A DNA stretch of 64,000 nucleotides from a virus, in the IMG/VR virus record IMGVR_UViG_3300038701_003016, positions 1-64,000 of that record. One strand, 5' to 3'. The translations under genes and the position numbers were made by a program. A model generated the notes under the pieces. It was not told the DNA's origin. It worked only from the letters and a program-made list of their open reading frames with translations, and did no database searches. Positions 1 through 6,389 of the stretch are shown here, piece after piece (position 1 is the stretch's first letter; the number at the start of each line of letters is the position of its first letter).

Positions 1-272
1 AAGAACCCTGTAATTTTAGGGGAAGAACCCTGTAATTTTAGGGGAAGAACCCTGTAATTTTAGGGGAAGAACCCTGTAATTATCGGGGAAGAATTTAGAG
101 CAAAAATGTAAGGAAATCAAGGGCTTAATAAAATAGAACATAGATATTCGGGGAAGAACTCAGTAATTTTAGGGGAAGAACCCTGTAATTTTAGGGGAAG
201 AACCCTGTAATTTTAGGGGAAGAACCCTGTAATTTTAGAGGAAGAACCCTGTAATTTTAGGGGAAGAACCCG
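1..272. repeat. Tandem array of 22-bp repeats at window start
   Basis: The 22-bp unit AAGAACCCTGTAATTTTAGG plus GG repeats in register from base 1 to 88 (four units, the fourth diverged) and from 154 to 263 (five units), with a partial unit to 272. Bases 89-153 are degenerate. Each unit carries a short inverted repeat, CCCT-N8-AGGG. Units are nearly identical, so the array is young or kept uniform. Possible roles are iterons of a replication origin, operator sites or a genome-end repeat; nothing in the sequence decides between these. The array begins exactly at the window edge and may continue upstream. Confidence 0.9.
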
Positions 273-348
273 GTTTTAAATAATGGGATTTATTCCCCGT
301 AATTTCTCTTATACATATTTCTATTCAATTTACATAGGAGACTTAAGC

Positions 349-648
349 ATGAATAGTTCATCAGCCCCTTTTCATTATGACCTTCTTGAAAACTATTTTA
401 AGAAGGCAGAAGAACTAAGAGGCTTTGTTGTGCATGGAGAAGACACTGAAAGATGTGTTTGTCGTATTGATTTGATATCAGTTGGAGTTGTTTCGAAATC
501 TACAGATCCTTTAGGGGAAGTAATTCAATTGGTAGAAGATGAAAGATGTGACTATATTGCGGACTTAGAACCTACTAATGGAATGCCTATGAGGCGAGGA
601 GTAGTTTTGAAAAGGACTGCAGTTGTAAGAGTGGAGTTTCCCCTATGA
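349..648 (+). CDS. Hypothetical protein, 99 aa
   Basis: I do not recognise a family. The start at 349 is chosen because AGGAG lies at 336-340; an in-frame ATG at 283 would add 22 residues with no ribosome site and sits next to the repeat array. The protein is acidic in the middle and ends in alternating hydrophobic and basic residues. The 3' end overlaps the next gene by four bases (ATGA), so the two are translationally coupled. Confidence 0.7.
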   Translation: MNSSSAPFHYDLLENYFKKAEELRGFVVHGEDTERCVCRIDLISVGVVSKSTDPLGEVIQLVEDERCDYIADLEPTNGMPMRRGVVLKRTAVVRVEFPL

Positions 649-1367
649 AAAGAAATTTAGAAGATATAAAGAAAATCGTAGGAGCTCTTTTAAACGATAG
701 TGGAAGAACTCCAGAGGAAGCAGAACTAGCTGCAGATAAAGCCGCTCAGCTATTAGCCAGGTCAGGGCTCACTCTTCAAGACGTAGTGGAAAATGGAGGA
801 GAGGATATTATCTTAGGAGCTCCTATTGAAGTAGGTAGGCATCCTTGGATAGTATTTAAATTTTTATTAACTCCTATAAGTCGTCTTACTCAGACAGAAA
901 TATGGTTTAATGAACTGTTAACTAAGAATGGCAATCCAGGAGATAGAAAGTCAATTGCAGTAGTAGGATATGATGCTGATGTAGAATGGGCTAAATGGTT
1001 AATTCAAGTTATAGAAACTTCAGCTCGTCAAGCTATTAAAGGGGTTAAGACAGACCCTGATAAAAGAGCCATTCTGATTGGAGTAGGAGTTCGGCTAAGA
1101 GATAGAATTAATCTTCTTGTCTCTAAAATGGATAGAGCTATTCAAGAACAAGGACAAGATGGTAAAGCGGTAGTTCTTCATAAGTCCGCTCAATTAGAGC
1201 AATGGATAAAAGAATTGGGAATTGAATTAGCCCCTTCAAAAAATAGGGGCTCTGATATGACTAAGTTAAGTGGAGAGAAATTTAAAGAAGGGCTATCTAA
1301 AGGGGACAGAATTGCTTTAGGTAGACCTATTGAAGGAAATAAGGGAGTACTTCAAATAGAGAATTAG
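645..1367 (+). CDS. DUF2786-like phage protein
   Basis: 240 aa. Residues about 5-50 resemble the DUF2786 helical domain found in phage and bacterial proteins: a KKIVGALL-type helix, then an EEAELAADKAAQLLARSGLT-like stretch. The rest has no clear signature but holds several basic segments, so nucleic-acid contact is possible. The start overlaps the preceding stop (ATGA). Family assignment is by eye; the function of DUF2786 is not established. Confidence 0.55.
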   Translation: MKRNLEDIKKIVGALLNDSGRTPEEAELAADKAAQLLARSGLTLQDVVENGGEDIILGAPIEVGRHPWIVFKFLLTPISRLTQTEIWFNELLTKNGNPGDRKSIAVVGYDADVEWAKWLIQVIETSARQAIKGVKTDPDKRAILIGVGVRLRDRINLLVSKMDRAIQEQGQDGKAVVLHKSAQLEQWIKELGIELAPSKNRGSDMTKLSGEKFKEGLSKGDRIALGRPIEGNKGVLQIEN

Positions 1368-1382
1368 ATATGGATATTAAAT

Positions 1383-1454
1383 GCTGTATAGCTTAAGGAA
1401 AGCGCTAAGCTGGTAACTTAGAGATGTAGGAGGTCGAGTTTCTACTACAGCCCA
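1383..1454 (+). tRNA. tRNA-Thr(GGT)-like element, possibly degenerate
   Basis: The sequence folds as a cloverleaf. Six acceptor pairs form GCTGTA with TACAGC, followed by T8 and A9. A short D arm pairs GCTT with AAGC. The anticodon stem CTAAG/CTTAG is perfect, with loop CTGGTAA that keeps U33 and gives anticodon GGT. The T arm is abnormal: stem TAGGA/TTCTA has a G-U pair and an eight-base loop, GGTCGAGT, lacking T54. CCA is encoded at 1452-1454, but no base is then left over as discriminator after the six-pair stem. It is either a divergent tRNA or a decaying one; functionality is uncertain. Confidence 0.45.
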
Positions 1455-1469
1455 ATTAAGAGATTTATA

Positions 1470-1796
1470 ATGACCAAGTGTTTGAAGGTAGCTTTAAAGT
1501 ATCCACATCTTCTAGAGCTACCTATTAAATATTCTAATATATCTAGCCCTGATGAAAGGCGCTTAGTCAGAGAGACATACATAAAGCTTCAAGAGGGTAA
1601 GTGTATGTACTGCGGGGGAAATTTATACGATAAGCCTCCTTCTAGAATTGCTAATAAACCTGTTAAGGAAAGTCTATTTCCTCAGGGTTTCTTTAAGTGG
1701 CCTATACATATTCAACATTGCCATAAAACAGGTATGACTGAGGGGGTTGTTCATGCAAAATGCAATGCAATATTATGGCAGTATCATGGAAGATAA
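1470..1796 (+). CDS. Endonuclease VII-like HNH nuclease
   Basis: 108 aa. A CMYCGG zinc knuckle near residue 45 is followed by HIQHCHKTGMTEGVVHAKCN near the C terminus. This matches the CxxC...HxxHCHxTGxxxG...CN pattern of recombination endonuclease VII and related HNH enzymes. Such proteins cleave branched DNA or act as small homing-type nucleases. It is shorter than T4 gp49 and lacks its C-terminal dimerisation region, so a free-standing HNH nuclease is the safer reading. It follows directly after the tRNA-like element. Confidence 0.75.
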   Translation: MTKCLKVALKYPHLLELPIKYSNISSPDERRLVRETYIKLQEGKCMYCGGNLYDKPPSRIANKPVKESLFPQGFFKWPIHIQHCHKTGMTEGVVHAKCNAILWQYHGR

Positions 1797-1846
1797 ATAA
1801 GACCTAATTGCTATTATGGTAGTGTTTATAATGAGAGGGATAGACA

Positions 1847-2362
1847 ATGACGAAAGTTGTTAAGGTGAATTACAACAGAGTGGAGCATATCATACTTGGG
1901 GGAATTAAAGCTATTGATCCTCATTTTGATAAAGACCCAAAAGTAGAAAAGGCCCGTATGCGTATAGCTAAGAATATTCAGAAAGATTTTGATGAGCGTA
2001 TGGAAAAAGGATTTTTTGGGTATGAGGATTATACTGCTGAAGAGCAAGCAGCACTAAGTCGAATTCTAATGTACCATGAATTAGGTAAGCACTTTGGGTA
2101 CCCTAAATGCTGCATAGCAGACTTTATTAAAAACATTCCTAAGAGACTTGATAAAGTTAAAATCGAAAAAAGAGCTTTTCATGGAACAGGATTTGTTCCT
2201 TGCCCCGATTGTAACAAAGTCGTGCAACAAGCGGGGCCCGAAGCTTACATAGAGATAATAATTAATAGGAATAGGAAATGTCCGGATAGGTTCCCTCAAC
2301 ATGCAAATAAGGTGGATGAGGTAAGCAGGGCCATTATGAATAAGTATAAAGGAATTACCTAA
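1847..2362 (+). CDS. Conserved cysteine-rich phage protein
   Basis: 171 aa. Two cysteine motifs stand out: FGYPKCCIADF near residue 85 and HGTGFVPCPDCN near residue 120. The spacing suggests a metal-binding core. I have the impression of similar GYPxCC...GTGFVPC proteins in other phages, but I cannot name a characterised family. The start codon lies nine bases after GAGAGGG. The stop TAA overlaps the next ATG (TAATG). Confidence 0.7.
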   Translation: MTKVVKVNYNRVEHIILGGIKAIDPHFDKDPKVEKARMRIAKNIQKDFDERMEKGFFGYEDYTAEEQAALSRILMYHELGKHFGYPKCCIADFIKNIPKRLDKVKIEKRAFHGTGFVPCPDCNKVVQQAGPEAYIEIIINRNRKCPDRFPQHANKVDEVSRAIMNKYKGIT

Positions 2363-2580
2363 TGATGATAGATTGTCCTTTTGCAAAGGAAGCTTATGCA
2401 AAACTTCGTAGTAAGCTTAAAGAAATAAAACCTTTGATTGAAGATATTCAAGCAGAGGGAAATTTAGAAGTGACTCTTGAAGTAGGTCCTCTTAACGCAA
2501 TTGAGAAAAATCATATAAGGTTATATATCCGGGACTCTATTCGAAATTCTGCTAGTGTAGAATATATCAAGCTATATTAG
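2362..2580 (+). CDS. Hypothetical protein, 72 aa
   Basis: Small, mostly helical, unrecognised protein whose start shares a base with the preceding stop. The N-terminal half is lysine-rich and predicted helical; the second half alternates beta-like segments. It resembles the 69-aa product at 3236-3445 (shared layout of a basic helix, PLIEDI/PIIAEL and an EVTLEV/DVVLDV strand), so the two may be paralogues. Confidence 0.65.
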   Translation: MMIDCPFAKEAYAKLRSKLKEIKPLIEDIQAEGNLEVTLEVGPLNAIEKNHIRLYIRDSIRNSASVEYIKLY

Positions 2581-2589
2581 GATTTAATT

Positions 2590-3225
2590 ATGTCTGTCGA
2601 TTTTAACCGGTATATGGAAGATGCCAGAATGATGCAGTCATTAAGGGAAGAGCAATTAAAGTATGATTTACAGAGGGAACAATGTCGTACTAAGCCTCCT
2701 TTAAATGAAGATAATTTCCTAAGGCTTAAGAGGGAATTGAGTTTGAATGTACTGCAACTTAATGAAATTTTAGTAGAGGTATATACACAAAACCGAAAAG
2801 GCCTAAATCTGTACGCAACGGGAACTTACCCTAATAACGCTAGTACTTTCGATTATTATAAGGGAAGACTTGTTCCCTCTATATATTATACAGGGTTGCT
2901 AGACCCTTCATATAAAGAAGTTGCAGACAGGTGGGAATTAGCTTCTCGGCTTGATAAGGTTATTTTGAAAGTAAACAAAGTATTAAAAGATTTAGTTTTA
3001 AAAGAAGATATTGGAACAGTATTTAATTTTCCAAAATATGAGCTGCCCGGCACTTCTAATGTAGTAGCAGATATTGAGGAAGGGCTAAGTCCTATAAAAG
3101 TGGTACAAATGAAGGTTCAATTCTTTAATAATAGGCGTAAAGATGAAGATGATTTGAGAGCTTGGACTAAGAGGGTGAAAGAAATAAGCAAGCCTAAAAT
3201 TAAATATCGTCCTATAAAATATTGA
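2590..3225 (+). CDS. Hypothetical protein, 211 aa
   Basis: Unrecognised. It is highly charged, with a long N-terminal helical stretch to about residue 70 and a basic C terminus. An AGGA site precedes the ATG by seven bases. It lies in the same direction and with the same spacing as its neighbours, consistent with one early operon. Confidence 0.65.
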   Translation: MSVDFNRYMEDARMMQSLREEQLKYDLQREQCRTKPPLNEDNFLRLKRELSLNVLQLNEILVEVYTQNRKGLNLYATGTYPNNASTFDYYKGRLVPSIYYTGLLDPSYKEVADRWELASRLDKVILKVNKVLKDLVLKEDIGTVFNFPKYELPGTSNVVADIEEGLSPIKVVQMKVQFFNNRRKDEDDLRAWTKRVKEISKPKIKYRPIKY

Positions 3226-3235
3226 GGGTAATAGA

Positions 3236-3445
3236 ATGAAACTTGAAGGTGTTGCTAGAAGAGCTTATTTGATGAATAAGCTTCATTTAAAATTAAAAGA
3301 GGCTTCTATGGAAATAAGTCCTATAATCGCAGAGCTTCTTGATGAGTATAATACAGATGTTGTACTTGATGTTAACAATTATGAGAATGGCCCGGTCTCG
3401 GGACATAGAATGTTTGTATCAGAGTTTAAAACCTTAGAACTATAG
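3236..3445 (+). CDS. Hypothetical protein, 69 aa, possible paralogue of 2362-2580
   Basis: A GAGGG ribosome site lies just before the ATG. A basic amphipathic helix is followed by SPIIAELLDEYNTDVVLDVN, which parallels the arrangement in the 72-aa protein two genes upstream. No family is recognised. Confidence 0.6.
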   Translation: MKLEGVARRAYLMNKLHLKLKEASMEISPIIAELLDEYNTDVVLDVNNYENGPVSGHRMFVSEFKTLEL

Positions 3446-3457
3446 GGGGTAAAGTTC

Positions 3458-3811
3458 ATGTATATTAGAACTGTATTAGGTATTACAAAGACTGCTTTGG
3501 CAGTTATGGGAGTAGGTTTCTTATTGTCTTTTCCTATTCAAAACTTTATTGATCCAGCTAATGGTCAAGAAATGATTGAGAGTATTAAAGACAAAGAATA
3601 TTCTAAATTTCTTGATCTTTATGGAAACTATGTCAAAATTTATAAAGATCCAGTTAGTAAATGCGAGTATTTAATATTTGGAAAAGCTAATGGAGGGCTT
3701 GCTTCTGAGCCTAGAAGAAACTCAAAAGGGGAAATTGTTTGCGAGAATAAAAAAAAGGAGCTAAAAGCCCCTTTCTTAAAGACGAGATTTAAAAATTATT
3801 ATACGATATAA
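3458..3811 (+). CDS. Small membrane-anchored or exported protein, 117 aa
   Basis: Residues about 8-28 form a hydrophobic segment (TKTALAVMGVGFLLSFPIQN) after a short basic start, consistent with an uncleaved anchor or signal. The remainder is soluble, with two cysteines (CEYLIFG, VCENKK). A GGGGG site precedes the start. The last 13 bases overlap the convergent 48-aa gene on the other strand. Confidence 0.6.
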   Translation: MYIRTVLGITKTALAVMGVGFLLSFPIQNFIDPANGQEMIESIKDKEYSKFLDLYGNYVKIYKDPVSKCEYLIFGKANGGLASEPRRNSKGEIVCENKKKELKAPFLKTRFKNYYTI

Positions 3812-3945
3812 ACTTTCCATTCCATTACCGTCTTGCCAGGGCGGACTTGGCGAGACACTCTTTTTACATTGCCCGCACCGAAGCTTAATTTCTCTTTAGT
3901 TGAAAGGGCGCTAAATTCTTTGTCTGAGTATGTCCGAACAATCAT
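3799..3945 (-). CDS. Small cassette protein, 48 aa
   Basis: The minus strand holds an uninterrupted 48-codon frame starting MIVRTYSDKEF and ending EWKVYIV. It is preceded by CTGGAGC, the same ribosome-site context as the other cassette genes, and by a perfect promoter at 3974-4002. These signals, not homology, make it a gene. The frame that runs through it on the plus strand is its shadow. Function unknown; it belongs to the early cassette array. Confidence 0.75.
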   Translation of the reverse strand: MIVRTYSDKEFSALSTKEKLSFGAGNVKRVSRQVRPGKTVMEWKVYIV

Positions 3946-3973
3946 TGTTTGCTCCAGCGTTTATTTGATGAAT

Positions 3974-4002
3974 AATATAGCGCCCTTTCCAGTCTTTGTA
4001 AA
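3974..4002 (-). promoter_or_regulatory. Cassette promoter A
   Basis: On the minus strand TTTACA is separated from TATATT by exactly 17 bases. Flanking sequence (TTTTCCTA before, TATTCATCAAA and GCTGGAGC after) is shared with four other promoters in this region. It is read as a host sigma-70 type early promoter for the 48-aa gene. Confidence 0.85.
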
Positions 4003-4051
4003 TAGGAAAATTATTTTTTTTTCCACTTTTTATTATGTACTTCCACTTCAA

Positions 4052-4069
4052 TTCGCGTTATATAATAGA
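4052..4069 (+). promoter_or_regulatory. TTCGC-TATATAATAG element, copy 1
   Basis: TTCGCGTTATATAATAGA contains a consensus-like TATAAT. It resembles the doubled element at 4751-4794 and the shorter one at 6352-6363. No good -35 box lies 17 bases upstream. It may be an extended -10 or phage-phase promoter for the gene at 4094. Confidence 0.5.
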
Positions 4070-4093
4070 TCTAGTCAATTCAAAGGGGACTTT

Positions 4094-4312
4094 ATGCCAA
4101 GATACTTTCAGAAGACTATATTCAATACACGTATGACTGAAAAGGTAACGGAAGTTTCCATCTTAAATGATAATGAGGTACCAGACTTTTTCAGTCGAGA
4201 AGAATTAGAGAAACTTGATAAGGGACAGTTGATCTATAGGAGTCATCCTAATTATAGCTTGGAAATAGTCGACCTTCAAGCTTTCTTTAATAAGGGTAGA
4301 AAAAAGAGTTGA
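4094..4312 (+). CDS. Small cassette protein, 72 aa
   Basis: The start at 4094 (MPRYFQKTIF) is chosen because AAAGGGGA lies just upstream; a longer in-frame reading to 3833 runs through the opposite-strand gene and its promoter. The protein is charged, with SREELEKLDKGQLIYRSH in the middle. No family recognised. An intrinsic terminator follows immediately. Confidence 0.7.
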   Translation: MPRYFQKTIFNTRMTEKVTEVSILNDNEVPDFFSREELEKLDKGQLIYRSHPNYSLEIVDLQAFFNKGRKKS

Positions 4313-4322
4313 ATGTGATTTG

Positions 4323-4351
4323 AAAAAGGGGCTTATATAAGCCTCTTTTTT
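4323..4351 (+). terminator. Intrinsic terminator
   Basis: The hairpin GGGGCTTATATAAGCCTC is followed by TTTTTT, directly downstream of the 72-aa gene. Confidence 0.85.
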
Positions 4352-4371
4352 ATTATAGGGATTTAGGTAAA

Positions 4372-4403
4372 TAAAAAGGCCCCTGAAGGGCCCTTTATTT
4401 TAT
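4372..4403 (-). terminator. Intrinsic terminator, convergent
   Basis: On the minus strand GGGCCCTTCAGGGGCC is followed by TTTTTATT, ending the 82-aa gene. The plus strand also has a T-rich tail, so it may work in both directions. Confidence 0.8.
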
Positions 4404-4412
4404 TTAAATTAC

Positions 4413-4661
4413 TTAAGCTTTTTTAACAAGTTCTACATCGAATTTTTCATTTTTCGCTATTGTTTCTTTAATAAGGTTTCCAGTAATTGTTCCTTGTAAA
4501 ACCAAAGTAACATTATCACCCGATTTTTCAATTTCTAATACTTTATGTTTTTGAATTTGGAATTCATAGTTTGGGTTTTTTGTATCTACCATTACATATA
4601 CATCAGCTGTCGCATTCAGTTCTTTAAAGCGCTTAGCAGTAATTTGTGTATGGACTGACAT
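4413..4661 (-). CDS. Small cassette protein, 82 aa
   Basis: The start at 4661 (MSVHTQITAKRF) is set by CTGGAGC just upstream; a longer in-frame start would lie inside the promoter. The predicted protein is rich in short beta strands (VYVMVDTK, VTLVLQGTITG) with an acidic C-terminal helix, suggesting a small OB- or SH3-like fold. That is inference from pattern only. Function unknown. Confidence 0.75.
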   Translation of the reverse strand: MSVHTQITAKRFKELNATADVYVMVDTKNPNYEFQIQKHKVLEIEKSGDNVTLVLQGTITGNLIKETIAKNEKFDVELVKKA

Positions 4662-4693
4662 GTTCTTAGCTCCAGTGTTTGTTTGATGAATAA

Positions 4694-4722
4694 TATATAA
4701 CCCCCTTTCCAGCATTTGTAAA
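4694..4722 (-). promoter_or_regulatory. Cassette promoter B
   Basis: TTTACA-N17-TATATA on the minus strand, head-to-head with promoter C. Spacer and downstream leader match the other cassette promoters closely. Confidence 0.85.
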
Positions 4723-4750
4723 TAGGAAAATTCACTTTTTCTATTTTTTT

Positions 4751-4794
4751 TTTCGCTTTATATAATAGGAGAGAATTTCGCTTTATATAATAGG
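4751..4794 (+). repeat. Two direct copies of TTTCGCTTTATATAATAGGA
   Basis: A 20-bp element recurs with a 24-bp period at 4751-4770 and 4775-4794. Each copy contains TATAAT. It sits between the head-to-head promoters B and C and matches the element at 4052-4069. Either tandem promoters or operator sites are possible. Confidence 0.7.
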
Positions 4795-4837
4795 ATATTC
4801 CAAAATAGGAAAAAATAGAAAAAAGTGAATTTTCCTA

Positions 4838-4866
4838 TTTACAAACGCTGGAAAGGATGCTATATA
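4838..4866 (+). promoter_or_regulatory. Cassette promoter C
   Basis: TTTACA at 4838 and TATATA at 4861 are separated by 17 bases. The preceding TTTTCCTA and the following leader match the other cassette promoters. It drives the 66-aa gene. Confidence 0.85.
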
Positions 4867-4900
4867 TTATTTATCAAATACACAAACAGAGGGAATTGAA

Positions 4901-5101
4901 ATGATTTACGCAAAATTGACAACTGCAAACAAAACTAAACCTGTAGGGTATTTTGAAACTCCACACCACTTAATTGATTATATTATGAGTAAAGGAGAAA
5001 TTTTAGATTGGGTTCAAATGGATACTGAAACCCAAGGGACTTTTTCGATTAAAATGAAAAGAGGACAAAAGCTTTACACTTTTGAGCAATCCAAACATTG
5101 A
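4901..5101 (+). CDS. Small cassette protein, 66 aa
   Basis: Its promoter is 35 bases upstream and AGAGGG precedes the ATG. The product has no transmembrane segment and a mixed alpha/beta pattern (residues 1-5, 46-52 and 57-61 look like strands). No family recognised. A strong terminator follows. Confidence 0.75.
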   Translation: MIYAKLTTANKTKPVGYFETPHHLIDYIMSKGEILDWVQMDTETQGTFSIKMKRGQKLYTFEQSKH

Positions 5102-5123
5102 TTTAATTAAATAAGTATTAAAG

Positions 5124-5149
5124 GGGAGGCTTTAAGCCTCCCTTTTTTT
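5124..5149 (+). terminator. Intrinsic terminator
   Basis: Perfect hairpin GGGAGGC-TTTAA-GCCTCCC followed by seven T. Confidence 0.9.
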
Positions 5150-5165
5150 GTATATAAATAATGAT

Positions 5166-5197
5166 AATAAAAAGACCCCTTATAAAGGGGTCTTTCT
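5166..5197 (-). terminator. Intrinsic terminator, convergent
   Basis: AGACCCC/GGGGTCT hairpin with TTTTTATT on the minus strand, ending the 70-aa gene at 5214. Confidence 0.85.
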
Positions 5198-5213
5198 ATT
5201 CCTTTAAAATGTA

Positions 5214-5426
5214 TTATCCAATAAAAATAAGGAATTTATCTTCGTATGAAACTTTATTTGCAGGAGTATCTTCAAAACACCCTTCAGAAACCAGTTCATC
5301 AATATCTTCCTGAGTAGCTAGTTTCCAATACATTCCGAAGGCATCCAAGGAATAATAGGTATAGTATTGTTCGTCAAAAAGGTTGCAAAGGGCTTTTGCA
5401 TGGATGTCTTCGATTTCTTTATACAT
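5214..5426 (-). CDS. Small acidic cassette protein, 70 aa
   Basis: Strongly acidic and rich in tyrosine (EQYYTYYSLDAFGMYWKLAT), ending FLIFIG. Small acidic early phage proteins often mimic DNA or inhibit host enzymes, so an anti-host role is plausible, but this is inference from composition and context. Promoter D lies 32 bases upstream of the start, giving a leader nearly identical to that of the divergent partner. Confidence 0.75.
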   Translation of the reverse strand: MYKEIEDIHAKALCNLFDEQYYTYYSLDAFGMYWKLATQEDIDELVSEGCFEDTPANKVSYEDKFLIFIG

Positions 5427-5457
5427 TATTTAGCTCCAGTGTTTGTTTGATGAATAA

Positions 5458-5486
5458 TATATAGCACCCTTCCCAGTCTTTGTAAA
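5458..5486 (-). promoter_or_regulatory. Cassette promoter D
   Basis: TTTACA-N17-TATATA on the minus strand; spacer identical to that of promoter E. Confidence 0.88.
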
Positions 5487-5534
5487 TAGGAAAATGCTTT
5501 CTATTTTTTTTTTTTCAATTATAACATTTTCCTA

Positions 5535-5563
5535 TTTACAAAGACTGGGAAGGGTGCTATATA
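5535..5563 (+). promoter_or_regulatory. Cassette promoter E
   Basis: TTTACA at 5535 and TATATA at 5558 with a 17-base spacer identical to promoter D. Confidence 0.88.
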
Positions 5564-5595
5564 TTATTCATCAAACAAACGCTGGAGCAAAGAAT

Positions 5596-5925
5596 ATGTA
5601 TCAATACAATTTAACAATCAAATGTGGAAATGAAAAAGTGTCAATTGATTTTACAGTTCCCAGTAAAAAAGAGGCAAAACAAGAAGGGGAATTTTTGGCA
5701 ATGTCTTATGGCTGGAAAACAAATTCAATTTGGAAAGTACATTCTTTAAAATATTTAGGAAGTTTTACTAAAAAAGAAATATCTGAATTTTCAAAAGATT
5801 TTGATAACTTATCAGAAACTCATAAAAAAGAAATAGAAAATCAAATTGCTTCAGTAAGAAAAAATAAAACATCCAAAGAACGTTTACAATCAGATAGAGA
5901 TTTTATTCAATCTTTTTTAAAATAA
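5596..5925 (+). CDS. Small basic cassette protein, 109 aa
   Basis: The start at 5596 (MYQYNLTIKC) is set by CTGGAGC and promoter E; a longer frame from 5494 would translate the promoter itself. The protein begins with beta strands and continues as a lysine-rich, helical C-terminal half. Unrecognised. Terminator follows at 5944. Confidence 0.75.
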   Translation: MYQYNLTIKCGNEKVSIDFTVPSKKEAKQEGEFLAMSYGWKTNSIWKVHSLKYLGSFTKKEISEFSKDFDNLSETHKKEIENQIASVRKNKTSKERLQSDRDFIQSFLK

Positions 5926-5943
5926 ACTAAGTTACTTGTAAAT

Positions 5944-5975
5944 AAAAGGCCCTTATTAGGGTCTTTTTATTTATG
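5944..5975 (+). terminator. Intrinsic terminator
   Basis: GGCCCTTATTAGGGTC hairpin followed by TTTTTATTTAT. Confidence 0.8.
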
Positions 5976-5984
5976 TATTTATAT

Positions 5985-6022
5985 AAAATAAAGGGCTCTT
6001 ATGATAAAGAGCCCTTTATTCT
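5985..6022 (-). terminator. Intrinsic terminator, convergent
   Basis: AAAGGGCTCTT and its complement form a long hairpin with a T-rich tail on the minus strand, ending the gene at 6040. Confidence 0.8.
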
Positions 6023-6039
6023 TGCTTATTTAAAAGGAA

Positions 6040-6252
6040 TTACATATCCCAAATATTTTCTCTTTTAATAAATTGGGAAACTCTGACAGTTTGTAGCCTA
6101 TTATCTCCTTTTGGTCTCTGAGTACTTATCGCAAATACACATTCTATATCTTCATGCTCCAAAAGAGTTTGACTATGAGCATTTACAGTTTCAAGGCACT
6201 CATTGATTTCATCTTTTATTTGAGCAATTAGCTTCTCTTTTTCAAGTGACAT
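6040..6252 (-). CDS. Small cassette protein, 70 aa
   Basis: An N-terminal charged helix (SLEKEKLIAQIKDEINECLE) is followed by beta-like segments. The ribosome site GAGAGGAAA lies upstream. Promoter F has the shared -35/-10 layout but a different spacer, so this is the outermost, diverged member of the array. Function unknown. Confidence 0.7.
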   Translation of the reverse strand: MSLEKEKLIAQIKDEINECLETVNAHSQTLLEHEDIECVFAISTQRPKGDNRLQTVRVSQFIKRENIWDM

Positions 6253-6278
6253 ATAATTTCCTCTCTATTGATAAAGAC

Positions 6279-6307
6279 AATATAGCAGGTTATAATAGGA
6301 ATGTAAA
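6279..6307 (-). promoter_or_regulatory. Cassette promoter F
   Basis: TTTACA-N17-TATATT on the minus strand; the spacer differs from promoters A-E. Confidence 0.8.
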
Positions 6308-6313
6308 CAGGAA

Positions 6314-6363
6314 ATCCCATTCTATTTAATGGGATACGGGAACTTAATCTCTTTTATAATAGG
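6314..6363 (+). promoter_or_regulatory. Inverted repeat and TATAAT element upstream of 6390
   Basis: ATCCCATT and AATGGGAT (6314-6321 and 6328-6335) form a perfect 8-bp inverted repeat with a six-base gap, like an operator. TTTTATAATAGGA at 6352-6363 matches the TATATAATAGGA element seen at 4052 and 4751. Together they look like a regulated promoter for the operon starting at 6390. Confidence 0.5.
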
Positions 6364-6389
6364 AACATATATTAAGTGGAGAATTTGCA

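Larger units (their letters stand above)
5433..5588. repeat. 64-bp near-perfect inverted repeat holding two divergent promoters
   Basis: Arms 5433-5496 and 5525-5588 are reverse complements with one mismatch in 64 positions, separated by 28 bases of mainly T-rich sequence. Each arm carries a full promoter and leader up to GGAGC. The same layout, more diverged, spans about 4670-4895. Such long inverted repeats can extrude cruciforms, and recombination between them could invert or swap the flanking gene. Confidence 0.9.

Noticed and set aside
1-272. CRISPR array
   Set aside because: Repeats are directly abutting with no unique spacers, and no cas genes are present.
3833-4312. 159-residue protein reading from 3833
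   Set aside because: Its first 87 codons run antisense through a promoter and the 48-aa gene; a good ribosome site supports the start at 4094.
5494-5595. N-terminal extension of the 109-aa gene
   Set aside because: It would translate promoter E and its leader; CTGGAGC before ATG 5596 fixes the start.
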